From NCBI GenBank assembly GCA_965220955.1, contig CBDCRK010000027.1:1-64000 (forward strand): a stretch of 64,000 nucleotides of DNA. The letters are read 5' to 3'. The DNA is from CBDCRK01 sp965220955 (GTDB taxonomy: Bacteria; Desulfobacterota; Binatia; Bin18; CBDCRK01). The notes under the pieces were generated by a model. It was not told the origin of the DNA. It did not search any database and worked only from the letters and a program-made list of their open reading frames with translations. Below, one piece after another: positions 54,626 through 63,221 of this stretch. The translations under genes were made by a program, and so were the position numbers. Within the stretch, counting starts at the first letter, position 1; each line of letters begins with the position of its first letter.

Positions 54626-54860
54626 TCGCAGCCGAAAAAATCCATCGCCTGCTTTCCCCTAATGGGAGATTTTTATACGCAGGAGCCGGGGGAAATCCGC
54701 TGGAAGGCTTACTGTTACCTCCTGGGGCTTCGGTTCGACGCTGAAGGGGAAGCAGTAGAAGGGGCGGCCCAGGCGAGCAGGTAGGCGGTGTCGAGATCAA
54801 AACGGTCCATCGGGTGTCTAGTAAACCATAGAAAAAATGCTATGAAAAACCCATGTTGGA

Positions 54861-55139
54861 GTGGGAAAAATCTTTCCCATCGAGACCCCATTGTTTCGTC
54901 GGACGGCGCAGTTTTGGTACGAGTTGGGGAATGAAAAGAATCAGCTGTTGGAGCTGATTGCGGCGACCGATCCGCGCGTCCAGGCCGAAGCGCTTATTCA
55001 AGAGGCGTGTAAGCTGGCCGAGCGCTACGCCTGTTCGCCGGTGGCCTTGACCCGCCCGACAAAAAGGGCCCTGGCGCTCGGCCATACCCGCGACCCGCTG
55101 ATTATTCTGCACGAAAAAGCCGAGGATATTTTTGCCTGA
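54861..55139 (+). CDS. hypothetical protein (92 aa)
   Basis: GTG start at 54861, poorly supported by a ribosome site. An all-helical protein (FRRTAQFWYELGNEKNQLLE, VQAEALIQEACKLAERYACS) with one Cys and no membrane segment. No family is recognised. It lies 12 nt before the glutathione reductase gene and is probably cotranscribed with it. Confidence 0.5.
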   Translation: MGKIFPIETPLFRRTAQFWYELGNEKNQLLELIAATDPRVQAEALIQEACKLAERYACSPVALTRPTKRALALGHTRDPLIILHEKAEDIFA

Positions 55140-55151
55140 AAGGTAGGCTCC

Positions 55152-56504
55152 ATGAGTACATATGACTATGACCTGTTTGTGATAGGCGCCGGTTCAGGCG
55201 GTGTGCGAGCCAGCCGTATGTCGGCGGCCTATGGCGCGCGGGTGGCCGTGGTGGAGGAACGCTACCTCGGCGGGACGTGTGTGAATGTCGGCTGTATTCC
55301 AAAAAAATTGTTTGTGTATGCGGCCGAGTTCCGGGACCATTTCGAAGACGCCGCCGGCTTTGGCTGGACCGTGGGCCAACGCAGCGTCGATTGGCCAAGC
55401 CTGGTCGCCAATAAAAACGTCGAGATCGAACGCCTCAACGGCATCTACCGCAACCTGCTGATCAACGCCGGAGCGGAGATTATCGAAGGCCGGGCCCGGC
55501 TCCTTGATCCGCATACCGTTGCCGTTGATGGCCGGCAGTATACGGCCGAGTATATTCTGGTGGCGACCGGCAGCTGGCCGTATTTGCCCCAGATTCCGGG
55601 TATTGAACACGCCATCTCGTCCAACGAGGCGTTTCATTTGGACCGGCTACCCAAACGGGTGCTTATTGTTGGCGGGGGCTATATTGCGGTTGAGTTTGCC
55701 ACGATTTTCCACGGTCTTGGCGTTGAGGTGACGGAGCTGTACCGGGGTGAGCTGTTTTTGCGCGGCTTTGATACCGATGTCCGCACGGTGCTGGCCGAGG
55801 AGATGCGCAAACGTGAGATCGACCTCCGTTTCCAGGCCGATATCGCGCGGATTGACCGCGCCAACGGCGCTCTCACGGCCACGCTCAAAGACGGCATGCG
55901 CCTGGAAACTGACCTGATTATGTACGCCACCGGGCGTTTGCCAAACACCAAAAATATCGGACTCGAAGCGGTGGGGGTGGAGATGAACGACATTGGCGCG
56001 ATTGCGGTCGACGCCTACTCGCGCTCCAAGGTCCCCCATATCTTTGCCATTGGGGATTGTACCGATCGGCTGAATTTGACGCCCATGGCGATTGCTGAAG
56101 GCCAGGCCGTGGCCGAAACTCTGTTTCACGACCGGCCGACCCAGCCCGATCACACCAATGTTGCCACCGCGGTCTTTAGTCACCCGCCGATCGGTACGGT
56201 CGGTTTGACCGAGGACGAAGCGCGGCAACGCTACCCGGCTATCGACGTCTACACCTCGACCTTTCGGCCGCTCAAGCACACGCTGAGTGGACGGTCTGAA
56301 AGGACGTTTATGAAACTCGTTGTTGACCAGGTGTCCGACCGGGTGCTGGGCTGTCATATGGTTGGTCCCGAGGCCGGCGAGATTATCCAGGGCTTTTCGG
56401 TGGCGCTGAAGTGCGGGGTGACCAAAGCCCAGTTTGACGCAACCATTGGTATTCATCCGACTGCGGCTGAAGAGTTTGTGACCATGCAGACAAAGCAACA
56501 ATGA
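55152..56504 (+). CDS. gor: glutathione-disulfide reductase
   Basis: 450 residues, class I flavoprotein disulfide reductase. FAD fold at 12-17 (GAGSGG), redox-active Cys43 and Cys48 in GGTCVNVGCIPKK, the NADPH fold in IVGGGYIAVEFA, DRLNLTPMAIAEG, and the C-terminal dimer-partner motif HPTAAEEFVT with the catalytic His and Glu. It reduces oxidised glutathione with NADPH in the cytoplasm. The start has AAAGGTAGG 6-8 nt before it. No glutathione synthesis genes are in the window. Confidence 0.93.
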   Translation: MSTYDYDLFVIGAGSGGVRASRMSAAYGARVAVVEERYLGGTCVNVGCIPKKLFVYAAEFRDHFEDAAGFGWTVGQRSVDWPSLVANKNVEIERLNGIYRNLLINAGAEIIEGRARLLDPHTVAVDGRQYTAEYILVATGSWPYLPQIPGIEHAISSNEAFHLDRLPKRVLIVGGGYIAVEFATIFHGLGVEVTELYRGELFLRGFDTDVRTVLAEEMRKREIDLRFQADIARIDRANGALTATLKDGMRLETDLIMYATGRLPNTKNIGLEAVGVEMNDIGAIAVDAYSRSKVPHIFAIGDCTDRLNLTPMAIAEGQAVAETLFHDRPTQPDHTNVATAVFSHPPIGTVGLTEDEARQRYPAIDVYTSTFRPLKHTLSGRSERTFMKLVVDQVSDRVLGCHMVGPEAGEIIQGFSVALKCGVTKAQFDATIGIHPTAAEEFVTMQTKQQ

Positions 56505-56523
56505 GGAGCAAGGAGAGTACAAA

Positions 56524-56848
56524 ATGCGTGCGGCGGTGAGTGCGAGACCACAAACTGCTTGTTGATGATGTGCCAACTCCGGAGCCCGGACCGGGTGAAG
56601 TCTTGGTCAAAACCCTGGCGTGCGGCCGGGCGGAGCCGAGCTCTGTTCCGGTCGATCCGTATCTCGTGGCGGCCAAGATGACCGAGGACGCGGTACTGGC
56701 CTACCACACGGCTCTGGAATTCCACGGGAGGGCCTACTCGGTCCATTGGAGACTGGTCTACGTCTCGGCGAGCAAGTCGCGCTTGAGGCATACGCTTGTG
56801 AACGTCTTCAATGAACCGGGTTATAGCAAAAAGCGCAAGAAAACTTGA
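56524..56848 (+). pseudogene. zinc-type alcohol dehydrogenase N-terminal fragment
   Basis: MRAAV opens in one frame, and LLVDDVPTPEPGPGEVLVKT LACG continues in the next, the first 40 residues of MDR alcohol/quinone reductases. The zinc-site GICGSD that should follow is absent; the frame then passes into unrelated sequence to 56848. A GGAGCAAGGAG site before the ATG marks what was once a normal start. Confidence 0.65.
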
Positions 56849-56877
56849 TCCTGTATCGCGCCAGTGCTAGGCTCGCC

Positions 56878-58683
56878 TCACTGGCCCTGTTTGCCGGTGT
56901 GGCGCTGTTGTTCTGGTATATCCTGCGGATCCTCATGGCCCTGGGCGATGACTGATGCGGCCGGCGGGCTGGGTAAGGGCTTGCCAACCACAAACAGGAC
57001 GGCCAGCGTTCCGAGTATCAGAAGCGCATAGGCTGTCCAGACCGATAGCCCCCATGCCACCCCGTAATATCCGGCTAGGCCGGCCAGCAGCGTGCAGGTC
57101 ACTGCATAGGGAGCCTGGGTCCAGACGTGGTCCAGCGGATCACAGCTCGACGCCGTTGCTGATAAAATTGTGGTATCGCTGATCGGCGAGCAATGATCGC
57201 CAAAAATCGCCCCGTCAAGCACCGCTGCCGCCGTCAGCCACACAATCGGTCCTGCGATCTGTTCATTGCTCAGGCTATAGACCAGCGGCACGGCGAGCGG
57301 CAGGACAATCCCCATCGTCCCCCAGCTCGTGCCGGTGGCAAAGGCAATGCCCGCAGCCAGGCCAAAGGTGACCAGGGGCACGTAGAGCAGCGATATGCGC
57401 CCGTCAAGCATGGAAGCCAGAAACAGATCGGTGTGTAGCGCATCGGCACAAATAGTCTTCATCGCCCAGGCCAGGATAAGGATAATCACCGCCGGCCAGA
57501 CCAGCGCGATGCCCTGTGTCCAGGCCGCAATACCCTCGGACAGGGCTAAGAAACGCTGGGAAACGGCAAGGGTGAGGGCAAGGCTCGTCCCAACCAGGGC
57601 GGCCAAGAAGAGGACTTGGCCTGAACCGGCGGCAGAGCCGCCGACCGCTCCAAAGGCGATCCGCCACACCACGGGATCAAAGACCGAAAACGATACCCCA
57701 GCAGCCTGAATCGCCCCGGTCCCAAACCACAGCATCCCGCCCAAGGCGGCCAAGACCAGGGCCACCACGGGCAAAACCGCGTGGGACCACGGCGGCAGCC
57801 TGTCTGCGGGGGGCCGGACATCCTCAAGCGTCCGGCTGGTGAGTAGCTGGGCTCCGTCGCGCAGCACTTTGCCGTCCCGAATAGCCCGCGCCTCGGCCCG
57901 ATACATCGCGCCAAAGTCTCGGCTCAAGACCGCGTTACACACCACAAACAGCAGAGTTGTCAGACAGTAGAAGCGCAGCGGCAGCAACAGCAGGAAAATG
58001 GTATAACCGTCCAACCCCAAATTCAGGTGGGCCGCAATATCGTTCAACAGCCCGACTTCGTAGGCAATCCAGGTTGAGATCAGCGCCAGCCCGGCAACCG
58101 GCGCGCTGGTCGAATCAACTAGATAGGCCAGCTTCTCGCGTGAAATCCGCCAGCGGTCTGTAACCGGCCGCATAGTCGTTCCGAGCACCACCGAGTTGGC
58201 ATAGTCATCAAAGAAAAAGAACACACCCGCGATGGCAATGCCGAGCCGAGTCGTCCGGCCGCTCTTGGTCGCTCCAAACAGCACCCGGACCAAGGCGTGG
58301 GCTGCCCCGCTGCGGCTCATGATCTGCACCATGCCGACCAGGGTCAGGGTAAAGGCCAGGATATACAGATTAAACCCGCTGCTCAGGTTGGCCCAAATAA
58401 ATGTTTCAAAACCCCGGGGCAGGGCAACCCACGGCAGTGGACCATAGGCTAAAAAGGCTCCCAACAGGACGGCCGCACCAAGCGAGACAAACAGGTGCTG
58501 GAAAAAAATCGCCAGCAGGATGGCCAGGACAGGCGGCAGGACAGAATACCACTGGCCGACGGCGCTGCCGTCTTCTGGACTTGGAGAGGGTAGGGCAAGC
58601 AGCAGGGCACAGCTCACAGTCCAGGACAAGACAAAGCCTATCCAGCGCTTGGGGTCGGTAAACGGAGAGCGGGACGGCGTCAT
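56878..58683 (-). CDS. NhaC-family Na+/H+ antiporter
   Basis: 601 residues with about 12 membrane helices. FFFDDYANSVVLGTTMRPVT, LVDSTSAPVAGLALISTW and IFGDHCSPISDTTILSATAS are the paired signature loops of NhaC-type and related CitMHS-superfamily carriers. It exchanges Na+ (or malate/lactate in some relatives) for H+ across the inner membrane. The start at 58683 is preferred because the frame back to 58761 lacks a ribosome site and adds non-membrane sequence. Confidence 0.88.
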   Translation of the reverse strand: MTPSRSPFTDPKRWIGFVLSWTVSCALLLALPSPSPEDGSAVGQWYSVLPPVLAILLAIFFQHLFVSLGAAVLLGAFLAYGPLPWVALPRGFETFIWANLSSGFNLYILAFTLTLVGMVQIMSRSGAAHALVRVLFGATKSGRTTRLGIAIAGVFFFFDDYANSVVLGTTMRPVTDRWRISREKLAYLVDSTSAPVAGLALISTWIAYEVGLLNDIAAHLNLGLDGYTIFLLLLPLRFYCLTTLLFVVCNAVLSRDFGAMYRAEARAIRDGKVLRDGAQLLTSRTLEDVRPPADRLPPWSHAVLPVVALVLAALGGMLWFGTGAIQAAGVSFSVFDPVVWRIAFGAVGGSAAGSGQVLFLAALVGTSLALTLAVSQRFLALSEGIAAWTQGIALVWPAVIILILAWAMKTICADALHTDLFLASMLDGRISLLYVPLVTFGLAAGIAFATGTSWGTMGIVLPLAVPLVYSLSNEQIAGPIVWLTAAAVLDGAIFGDHCSPISDTTILSATASSCDPLDHVWTQAPYAVTCTLLAGLAGYYGVAWGLSVWTAYALLILGTLAVLFVVGKPLPSPPAASVIAQGHEDPQDIPEQQRHTGKQGQ

Positions 58684-58789
58684 AGGGCGAGTATAGCACA
58701 CGCCAGCGATTGTGACCGGTGGTGGGTGGGATCTCGGTTTGGAAATGTTTGACCCGTACACTCAAGCCCTCTCTGACCGGAGCATACGT

Positions 58790-58906
58790 GCCGGGTAAAT
58801 CCCCCTCAGTCCCCCTTTGGCAAAGGGAGAAGCGCGGGAGCGCCGGGGGGGGTTGTGGGGGCGGCGAGGGGGCCTCGTAGGGGCGGGTTTGAAACCCGCC
58901 CCTACC
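58790..58906. repeat. palindromic intergenic repeats
   Basis: 58877-58905 is a nearly perfect 29-bp palindrome of the form GTAGGGGCGGGTTT/GAAACCCGCCCCTAC. It recurs with one change at 63050-63078. Just before it lies the widespread AATCCCCCTCAGTCCCCCTT.. CAAAGGG element. Both are REP-like intergenic sequences. Confidence 0.85.
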
Positions 58907-59016
58907 GCTATCCGATTGTGAGCGATCTTGGCCGCCGGTGCGGGCTCTGATACGACATGCTCAGAGCGAGCCGCTGGGCTGAAAGCCCGTGCTCCTGCAG
59001 GCCGCCGACACACACC

Positions 59017-59328
59017 ATGAGCCGCCCGACCCTCCATCTCATCCTCCACGTCCTCGTCCCCGGGGTAGTCGCCCGTCTGGCTTTTCCCCACCGCTGGCAG
59101 CGGGCCTGGCTGATCATGCTGCTGACCATGGCCGTCGACCTCGACCATCTCTTGGCTACGCCGATCTACGACCCAAACCGGTGTGGTATTGGCTTTCATC
59201 CGCTGCACTCGTATGTGGCGATTGGCGTCTACTGCATTCTGGCGCTCATACCGGCCTCACGGATTGCGGGAGTCGGCCTCTTGATCCATATGCTCCTCGA
59301 CGGCATAGATTGTGTTTTCATGCCGTGA
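59017..59328 (+). CDS. DUF6122-family membrane protein
   Basis: 103 residues from ATG 59017 with three hydrophobic segments. HLILHVLVPG, LLTMAVDLDHLLATPIYDP, CGIGFHPLHSY and IHMLLDGIDC match DUF6122, whose conserved His/Asp (DLDH, HPLHS, H...D) suggest a membrane metal site. The stop overlaps the methyltransferase ATG (TGATG). The upstream frame to 58957 is unconserved. Confidence 0.75.
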   Translation: MSRPTLHLILHVLVPGVVARLAFPHRWQRAWLIMLLTMAVDLDHLLATPIYDPNRCGIGFHPLHSYVAIGVYCILALIPASRIAGVGLLIHMLLDGIDCVFMP

Positions 59329-60137
59329 TGGAAACGCAAGAGCAGCAGATTATCGACTCCTGGCAGGAGCGCGCCCGCGCCTACCAAGGGCTCACCGAAC
59401 ACTGGCCGATTTTTGGCCGGCTGGCGGATCGTCTGATCGACCTGTTGCCGGCTCCAGCCGAGAGTCCGGTCATCGACCTAGCGGCAGGCGCCGGGCTGGT
59501 GAGCGTCCGTCTGCTGCGGCGTCACCCGCAGGCCCGGGTCTATCTGGTCGAACCTGCCGAGGCTATGCTGCGGCTGGCCGTACAGCGTGTTGGCAGTCGG
59601 AGCATCGGCCATGCCCAGGTGTCGGCCGCCCAGCTGGATCGCATATCGATTCAAGCCGGGGCGGTGTTGTGTAGCGCGGCCGTCCATCTTGTTGACGAGA
59701 CGGACGTCTTTCCGAGCGTTGCCCGTGTGCTGAAACCCGGCGGGCGGTTTATTTTTAACCTGTGGTGGCACTCGTGGGAGTCCACGGCGCATATCGATCC
59801 CGGACCGCGCTGGCGAGCCCTGCTTGAACAGGCCGTGTCTGAGCTGGGGGAATCGGCCACCTTACCCGCTCCAGCCCGGCCCCGCATACGGACACACCGC
59901 GGCTTCAGCCGGGCTGCCCGGCAGGCGGGCCTAGACATGGTTCACACCCAGACCGACACGGACCGTCTGCCGCTCAGCTTTTTTCTCGATTTTGCGGCCA
60001 TGTCGGCGGATTTTTTGGCCGACTTGTCTCCGTCCCGTCGCGCTGTGGTGTTCCGGACCGCCCGGGCTCGGGCAAGCGCCGAGGTGACCATCAAAACAAC
60101 CCGCTTTGTTCTGCAGAAACGGGCCGCTGGTCTTTGA
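59328..60137 (+). CDS. class I SAM-dependent methyltransferase
   Basis: 269 residues. Motif I VIDLAAGAGLVSVRLL, acidic VYLVEPAEAMLRLAV, and the post-motif helix FPSVARVLKPGGRFIFNLWW mark a Methyltransf_25/11 enzyme. The N-terminal EQQIIDSWQERARAYQGL helix is usual for small-molecule methylases. The start overlaps the DUF6122 stop by one base, which indicates coupling. The acceptor is unknown. Confidence 0.85.
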   Translation: METQEQQIIDSWQERARAYQGLTEHWPIFGRLADRLIDLLPAPAESPVIDLAAGAGLVSVRLLRRHPQARVYLVEPAEAMLRLAVQRVGSRSIGHAQVSAAQLDRISIQAGAVLCSAAVHLVDETDVFPSVARVLKPGGRFIFNLWWHSWESTAHIDPGPRWRALLEQAVSELGESATLPAPARPRIRTHRGFSRAARQAGLDMVHTQTDTDRLPLSFFLDFAAMSADFLADLSPSRRAVVFRTARARASAEVTIKTTRFVLQKRAAGL

Positions 60138-60305
60138 GCGGAGAGCGTATGCAAGCTATCCGTCATGTCTGAATTGGCCCTACGGACCGTACTCCTCGGC
60201 CGTGCTGCAAGCCGGACAGCAGACCCAAGCCAGCGCGGGTGTTCTTTTATCGAGGGGCACGGGAGCCGGAATGAGGGGGAAGAGCCCAAAGACCTAATGA
60301 TGGAT

Positions 60306-60488
60306 TCATGAGGGGTTGCTCAACTGTTTAATAATATGCTTGGCGAGACTTTCCTTAAGTTCTCGATGGCGAGGAATAGGCTGGGAGACTCCCGTGTTAG
60401 GGTTACGGTACCAGTCGTGTTTCCCACCGTGCCGCACGAAGACGCAGCCGAGTCCTTCGATCGTTCTGATCAGCGCAACTCGCTTCAT
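60306..60488 (-). CDS. hicA: HicA-family mRNA interferase toxin
   Basis: 60 residues, full length for HicA. The dsRBD-like fold has KRVALIRTIEGLGCVFVRHG followed by KHDWYRNP with the catalytic His, and ESLAKHIIKQL. It cleaves translated mRNA when free of HicB. Its start overlaps the hicB stop (ATGA), the antitoxin being first. Confidence 0.9.
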   Translation of the reverse strand: MKRVALIRTIEGLGCVFVRHGGKHDWYRNPNTGVSQPIPRHRELKESLAKHIIKQLSNPS

Positions 60489-60676
60489 GTCAACACGAGT
60501 TCGTCTACCTTACGGATACCGGTCAGCTCTCCACTTGTTAGGTCGGCGTACAAATCTCGTAGATGGTCTTTGAGATCGTCTAATGTTTCGCCCTGCGTCC
60601 AATAATCAGGATACTCTTGTAGATAGCCAAGCCACGCTCCATCTTCTTCCCAGTACACAAATTTTGTTGTCTGCAT
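60485..60676 (-). CDS. hicB: HicB-family antitoxin
   Basis: 63 residues: YWEEDGAWLGYLQEYPDYWT, QGETLDDLKDHLRDLY. This is the partial RNase H-like fold of HicB without a DNA-binding tail, as in short HicB forms. AAGGAGGT lies 8-9 nt before the ATG. It neutralises the toxin encoded immediately downstream. Confidence 0.9.
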   Translation of the reverse strand: MQTTKFVYWEEDGAWLGYLQEYPDYWTQGETLDDLKDHLRDLYADLTSGELTGIRKVDELVLT

Positions 60677-61047
60677 TGGCGGCCGACCTCCTTAGCTGGT
60701 CGATTTATAGACAATTCCATTTTGCCGTGCAAGAAGCAAATCGGTTTTCTCCAGCAAGGACTACGAGCAGTGGAGCGCAGAGTGAAATGGCAAAGCCTCG
60801 ATCGGTGAACAACGCCTCACTTTGCTTCCCTCGCTGTCTTCAACGACCTAGCCCAAGCTAAGCCGGCTGTTGAATGACGTGGGTAGCAAAATCGGTCATC
60901 TCGGGGACTCTTGCTGCCACCGCCACCTGTTTACCAGACTGTTGGCCTCGAATCCTAAAAGCCTCTTTTTCTCAGGTCAATACAACCCCGTTGAACTGAT
61001 ATAACCGGTATGACATGGATGGGGTGGAAAATGCGGTTGTTCTCACT
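60677..61047. other. intergenic stretch, no supported gene
   Basis: I see no protein-like frame, terminator or RNA gene. It would hold the hicBA promoter on one side and the symporter promoter on the other. Confidence 0.4.
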
Positions 61048-61090
61048 GCAGAAAGGAGTGCCGGCCGGGTAAAAGGTCGGAACCAAACAT
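61048..61090 (+). repeat. leader shared by two symporter genes
   Basis: This 43-bp leader (GCAGAAAGGAG, GCCGGCCGGG, AAGGTCGG) recurs with a few changes at 63178-63221 directly before the second symporter gene, so the duplication unit included the 5' untranslated region. Confidence 0.8.
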
Positions 61091-62668
61091 ATGACACTGG
61101 TTACTTGGTCGTGGTTTTTCCTCATCATCTATATTGGCGGCATGCTGAGCATCGGGGTTTTGGCCCAGCGGCGGGTCAAACATGCCGACGACTTTGCCAC
61201 AGCGCGTGGCTCGTACGGCCCTCTGTTTCTGGCGCTAGCGTTTTCCGCCACCACCGTCAGCGGGGCAACCTTCCTGGGCATGCCGGGACTGAGCTACACC
61301 TGGGGGCTGACCACAATGTGGGGCGTTTTTCTGAGCCCGGTCGGCCTGGGTGTGGGCATGTTGCTTACCATGCGCCTGATTATGAAATCCGGCAATCGCT
61401 TCGGCAACCGCTCTATCCCCGAGTACCTTGGCGACCGCTACCAATCCGAGGGCATTCGGGTGCTGGTGTCGCTGTTCTCCCTGTTGTTGTGTTTCTATCT
61501 GGCCGGACAGCTGGTGTCGGGGCTGGTCATGTTCGAGATTCTGCTGGGGTTGCCACCGATCTGGGCCCTGGTCATCACCACCACCGTGCTGTTGACATAC
61601 GTTGTACTGGGCGGGGCGCATGCCGACATCATTGCCGATGGTGTCCAGGCCTGCATGATGCTGCTGGTAGCGGTGGTGGTCATTGTGCTGTTTGTGGTCG
61701 GTTTTGGGCTGGAGGTGGGAGAATCGGGAAGAGGGGGCTTCTTGGGTCTGGTCGATAATCTGGCCGTTCAGGATGAACACCTGGTTGGCCTGCTCAACAC
61801 CAAAACCCCGCTCTATCACTCCTGGTGGTCGATTGCCTCGCTTGTGATCTCGCTCATTCCGCTGGGTGTGCTACCCCACCTGGGCAATAAGCTCTGGGCC
61901 TTAAAAGATACCACCCACCAGAGTCGCTTTCTTGGCTTCACGGTCGTTTTCATCCTCACGCTGGCCATGCTGACCTTGGGAGGACTGCTGGCCCGGGCGC
62001 TGATGGGCAATGCCCTGTTCGCCGAAGGGGCGACCTCTAATCACGCCCTGCCTATGCTCTTCATCGAGTTGTTTCCGACCTGGCTGGCGGCGCTTGTTGG
62101 TGTTGGCGTGCTGGCTGCCATTATGTCCACCGCCGACGGTCTGGTGGTGTCATCCTCCCAAACTATTGCCAACGACCTCTACCGACGGACCATAGCTCCG
62201 AGGCTGAAGCATCCGCCAACCGAGGCCCAGCTTGACCGACAGGTCTTATACATCAGCCGGGTGGCTACCGTTGTGGTTCTGGTGATCTGTGCGGCCATAG
62301 CCTGGGCGTGGCTTGAAACCAACGTCATACTGATTGTCTGGATTGGGACCGGCGGCATCATGTCGGCCTTTGCCGGTTCTCTGGTATTCGGTGCCCTGTG
62401 GCGCGGGGTTACCCGGGTTGGGGCCTATGCTGGCTTGGTGAGCGGCTTTGTCTGCTTTCTGGTCCTGCACGCCCAACTGCTTAATCCCGCCTGGTTTGCA
62501 CCCGGCGTCTTGCACAACGTGGTTGCCTGGCTGTATACAGAGGGCGTCAATCCATTCTCCTGCTCAGCCATTGCCGGCCTGACCTCGGTTGCCTTCACAA
62601 TCATTGTCTCCAAAGTGACCCAGCCGCTGCCCGAAACACACATACGGGAGCTGTTCGAGGGCGTATGA
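61091..62668 (+). CDS. sodium:solute symporter (SSS) family protein
   Basis: 525 residues with about 13 membrane helices. The N-terminus RVKHADDFATARGSYGPLFL and the GATFLGMPGLSYTWG helix follow the SSS pattern; GNRSIPEYLGDRYQS is the conserved loop, and STADGLVVSSSQTIANDLYR in helix 8 contains the usual Ser/Thr sodium-site residues. It imports an organic acid, amino acid or osmolyte with Na+. The closely similar gene at 63222 is a tandem copy. The ribosome site is weak (AAGGTCGG). Confidence 0.9.
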   Translation: MTLVTWSWFFLIIYIGGMLSIGVLAQRRVKHADDFATARGSYGPLFLALAFSATTVSGATFLGMPGLSYTWGLTTMWGVFLSPVGLGVGMLLTMRLIMKSGNRFGNRSIPEYLGDRYQSEGIRVLVSLFSLLLCFYLAGQLVSGLVMFEILLGLPPIWALVITTTVLLTYVVLGGAHADIIADGVQACMMLLVAVVVIVLFVVGFGLEVGESGRGGFLGLVDNLAVQDEHLVGLLNTKTPLYHSWWSIASLVISLIPLGVLPHLGNKLWALKDTTHQSRFLGFTVVFILTLAMLTLGGLLARALMGNALFAEGATSNHALPMLFIELFPTWLAALVGVGVLAAIMSTADGLVVSSSQTIANDLYRRTIAPRLKHPPTEAQLDRQVLYISRVATVVVLVICAAIAWAWLETNVILIVWIGTGGIMSAFAGSLVFGALWRGVTRVGAYAGLVSGFVCFLVLHAQLLNPAWFAPGVLHNVVAWLYTEGVNPFSCSAIAGLTSVAFTIIVSKVTQPLPETHIRELFEGV

Positions 62669-62731
62669 AACAGCCCAAGTCTGGGGCGGTAATCTTTTGC
62701 TTAGTCATACTCCCAATAAGGAGATCAAAAG

Positions 62732-63034
62732 ATGACACGTCCAACGTTGGCCAGCTTTAAGAAAAAGGCGCTGAAAGATCCAGAAGTCAGAGCAGAGTAT
62801 GAGGCACTCTCCCCCGCCTATGACCTGCGTAGAAAGCTGATTGCCCTACGCAAAGCGGCGGGCCTTACCCCAGAAGAACTGGCGGAGCGGCTCCATACAA
62901 ACAAGAGTAATATTTCTCGCTTAGAAAACGTTAATTCACCGGTTTCACCAACGCTGACAACAATTGAGGCGTATGCAGAGGCGGTCGGCTATCGAGTAGA
63001 GATCAACTTCCTCCCCGTCTCCCATTCACCCTGA
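62732..63034 (+). CDS. HigA-like XRE antitoxin, without its toxin
   Basis: 100 residues: the N-terminal KALKDPEVRAEYEALSPAYD and the helix-turn-helix RKAAGLTPEELAERLHTNKSNISRLEN are the HigA antitoxin pattern. HigB normally lies just upstream, but the symporter gene does. AAGGAGATC gives a good start. It is probably an orphan acting as a repressor or left from a lost pair; the toxin could also lie outside the window. Confidence 0.8.
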   Translation: MTRPTLASFKKKALKDPEVRAEYEALSPAYDLRRKLIALRKAAGLTPEELAERLHTNKSNISRLENVNSPVSPTLTTIEAYAEAVGYRVEINFLPVSHSP

Positions 63035-63049
63035 CTTCCCCGCCGAGCG

Positions 63050-63078
63050 GTAGGGGTGGGTTTGAAACCCGCCCCTAC
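63050..63078. repeat. second copy of the 29-bp palindrome
   Basis: GTAGGGGTGGGTTT/GAAACCCGCCCCTAC, one base different from 58877-58905. Confidence 0.9.
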
Positions 63079-63221
63079 GACTTCAGAAACCGGAGGTCGG
63101 GCTCCGACCTACAACTTTTGCGGCACCTGTGATACACCAAGCTGTCCGGCGGGACAGCGACTCGTCACTCCCAGGGAGCAGAAAGGAATGTCGGCCGGGC
63201 ACAAGGTCGGGCTCCACACAC

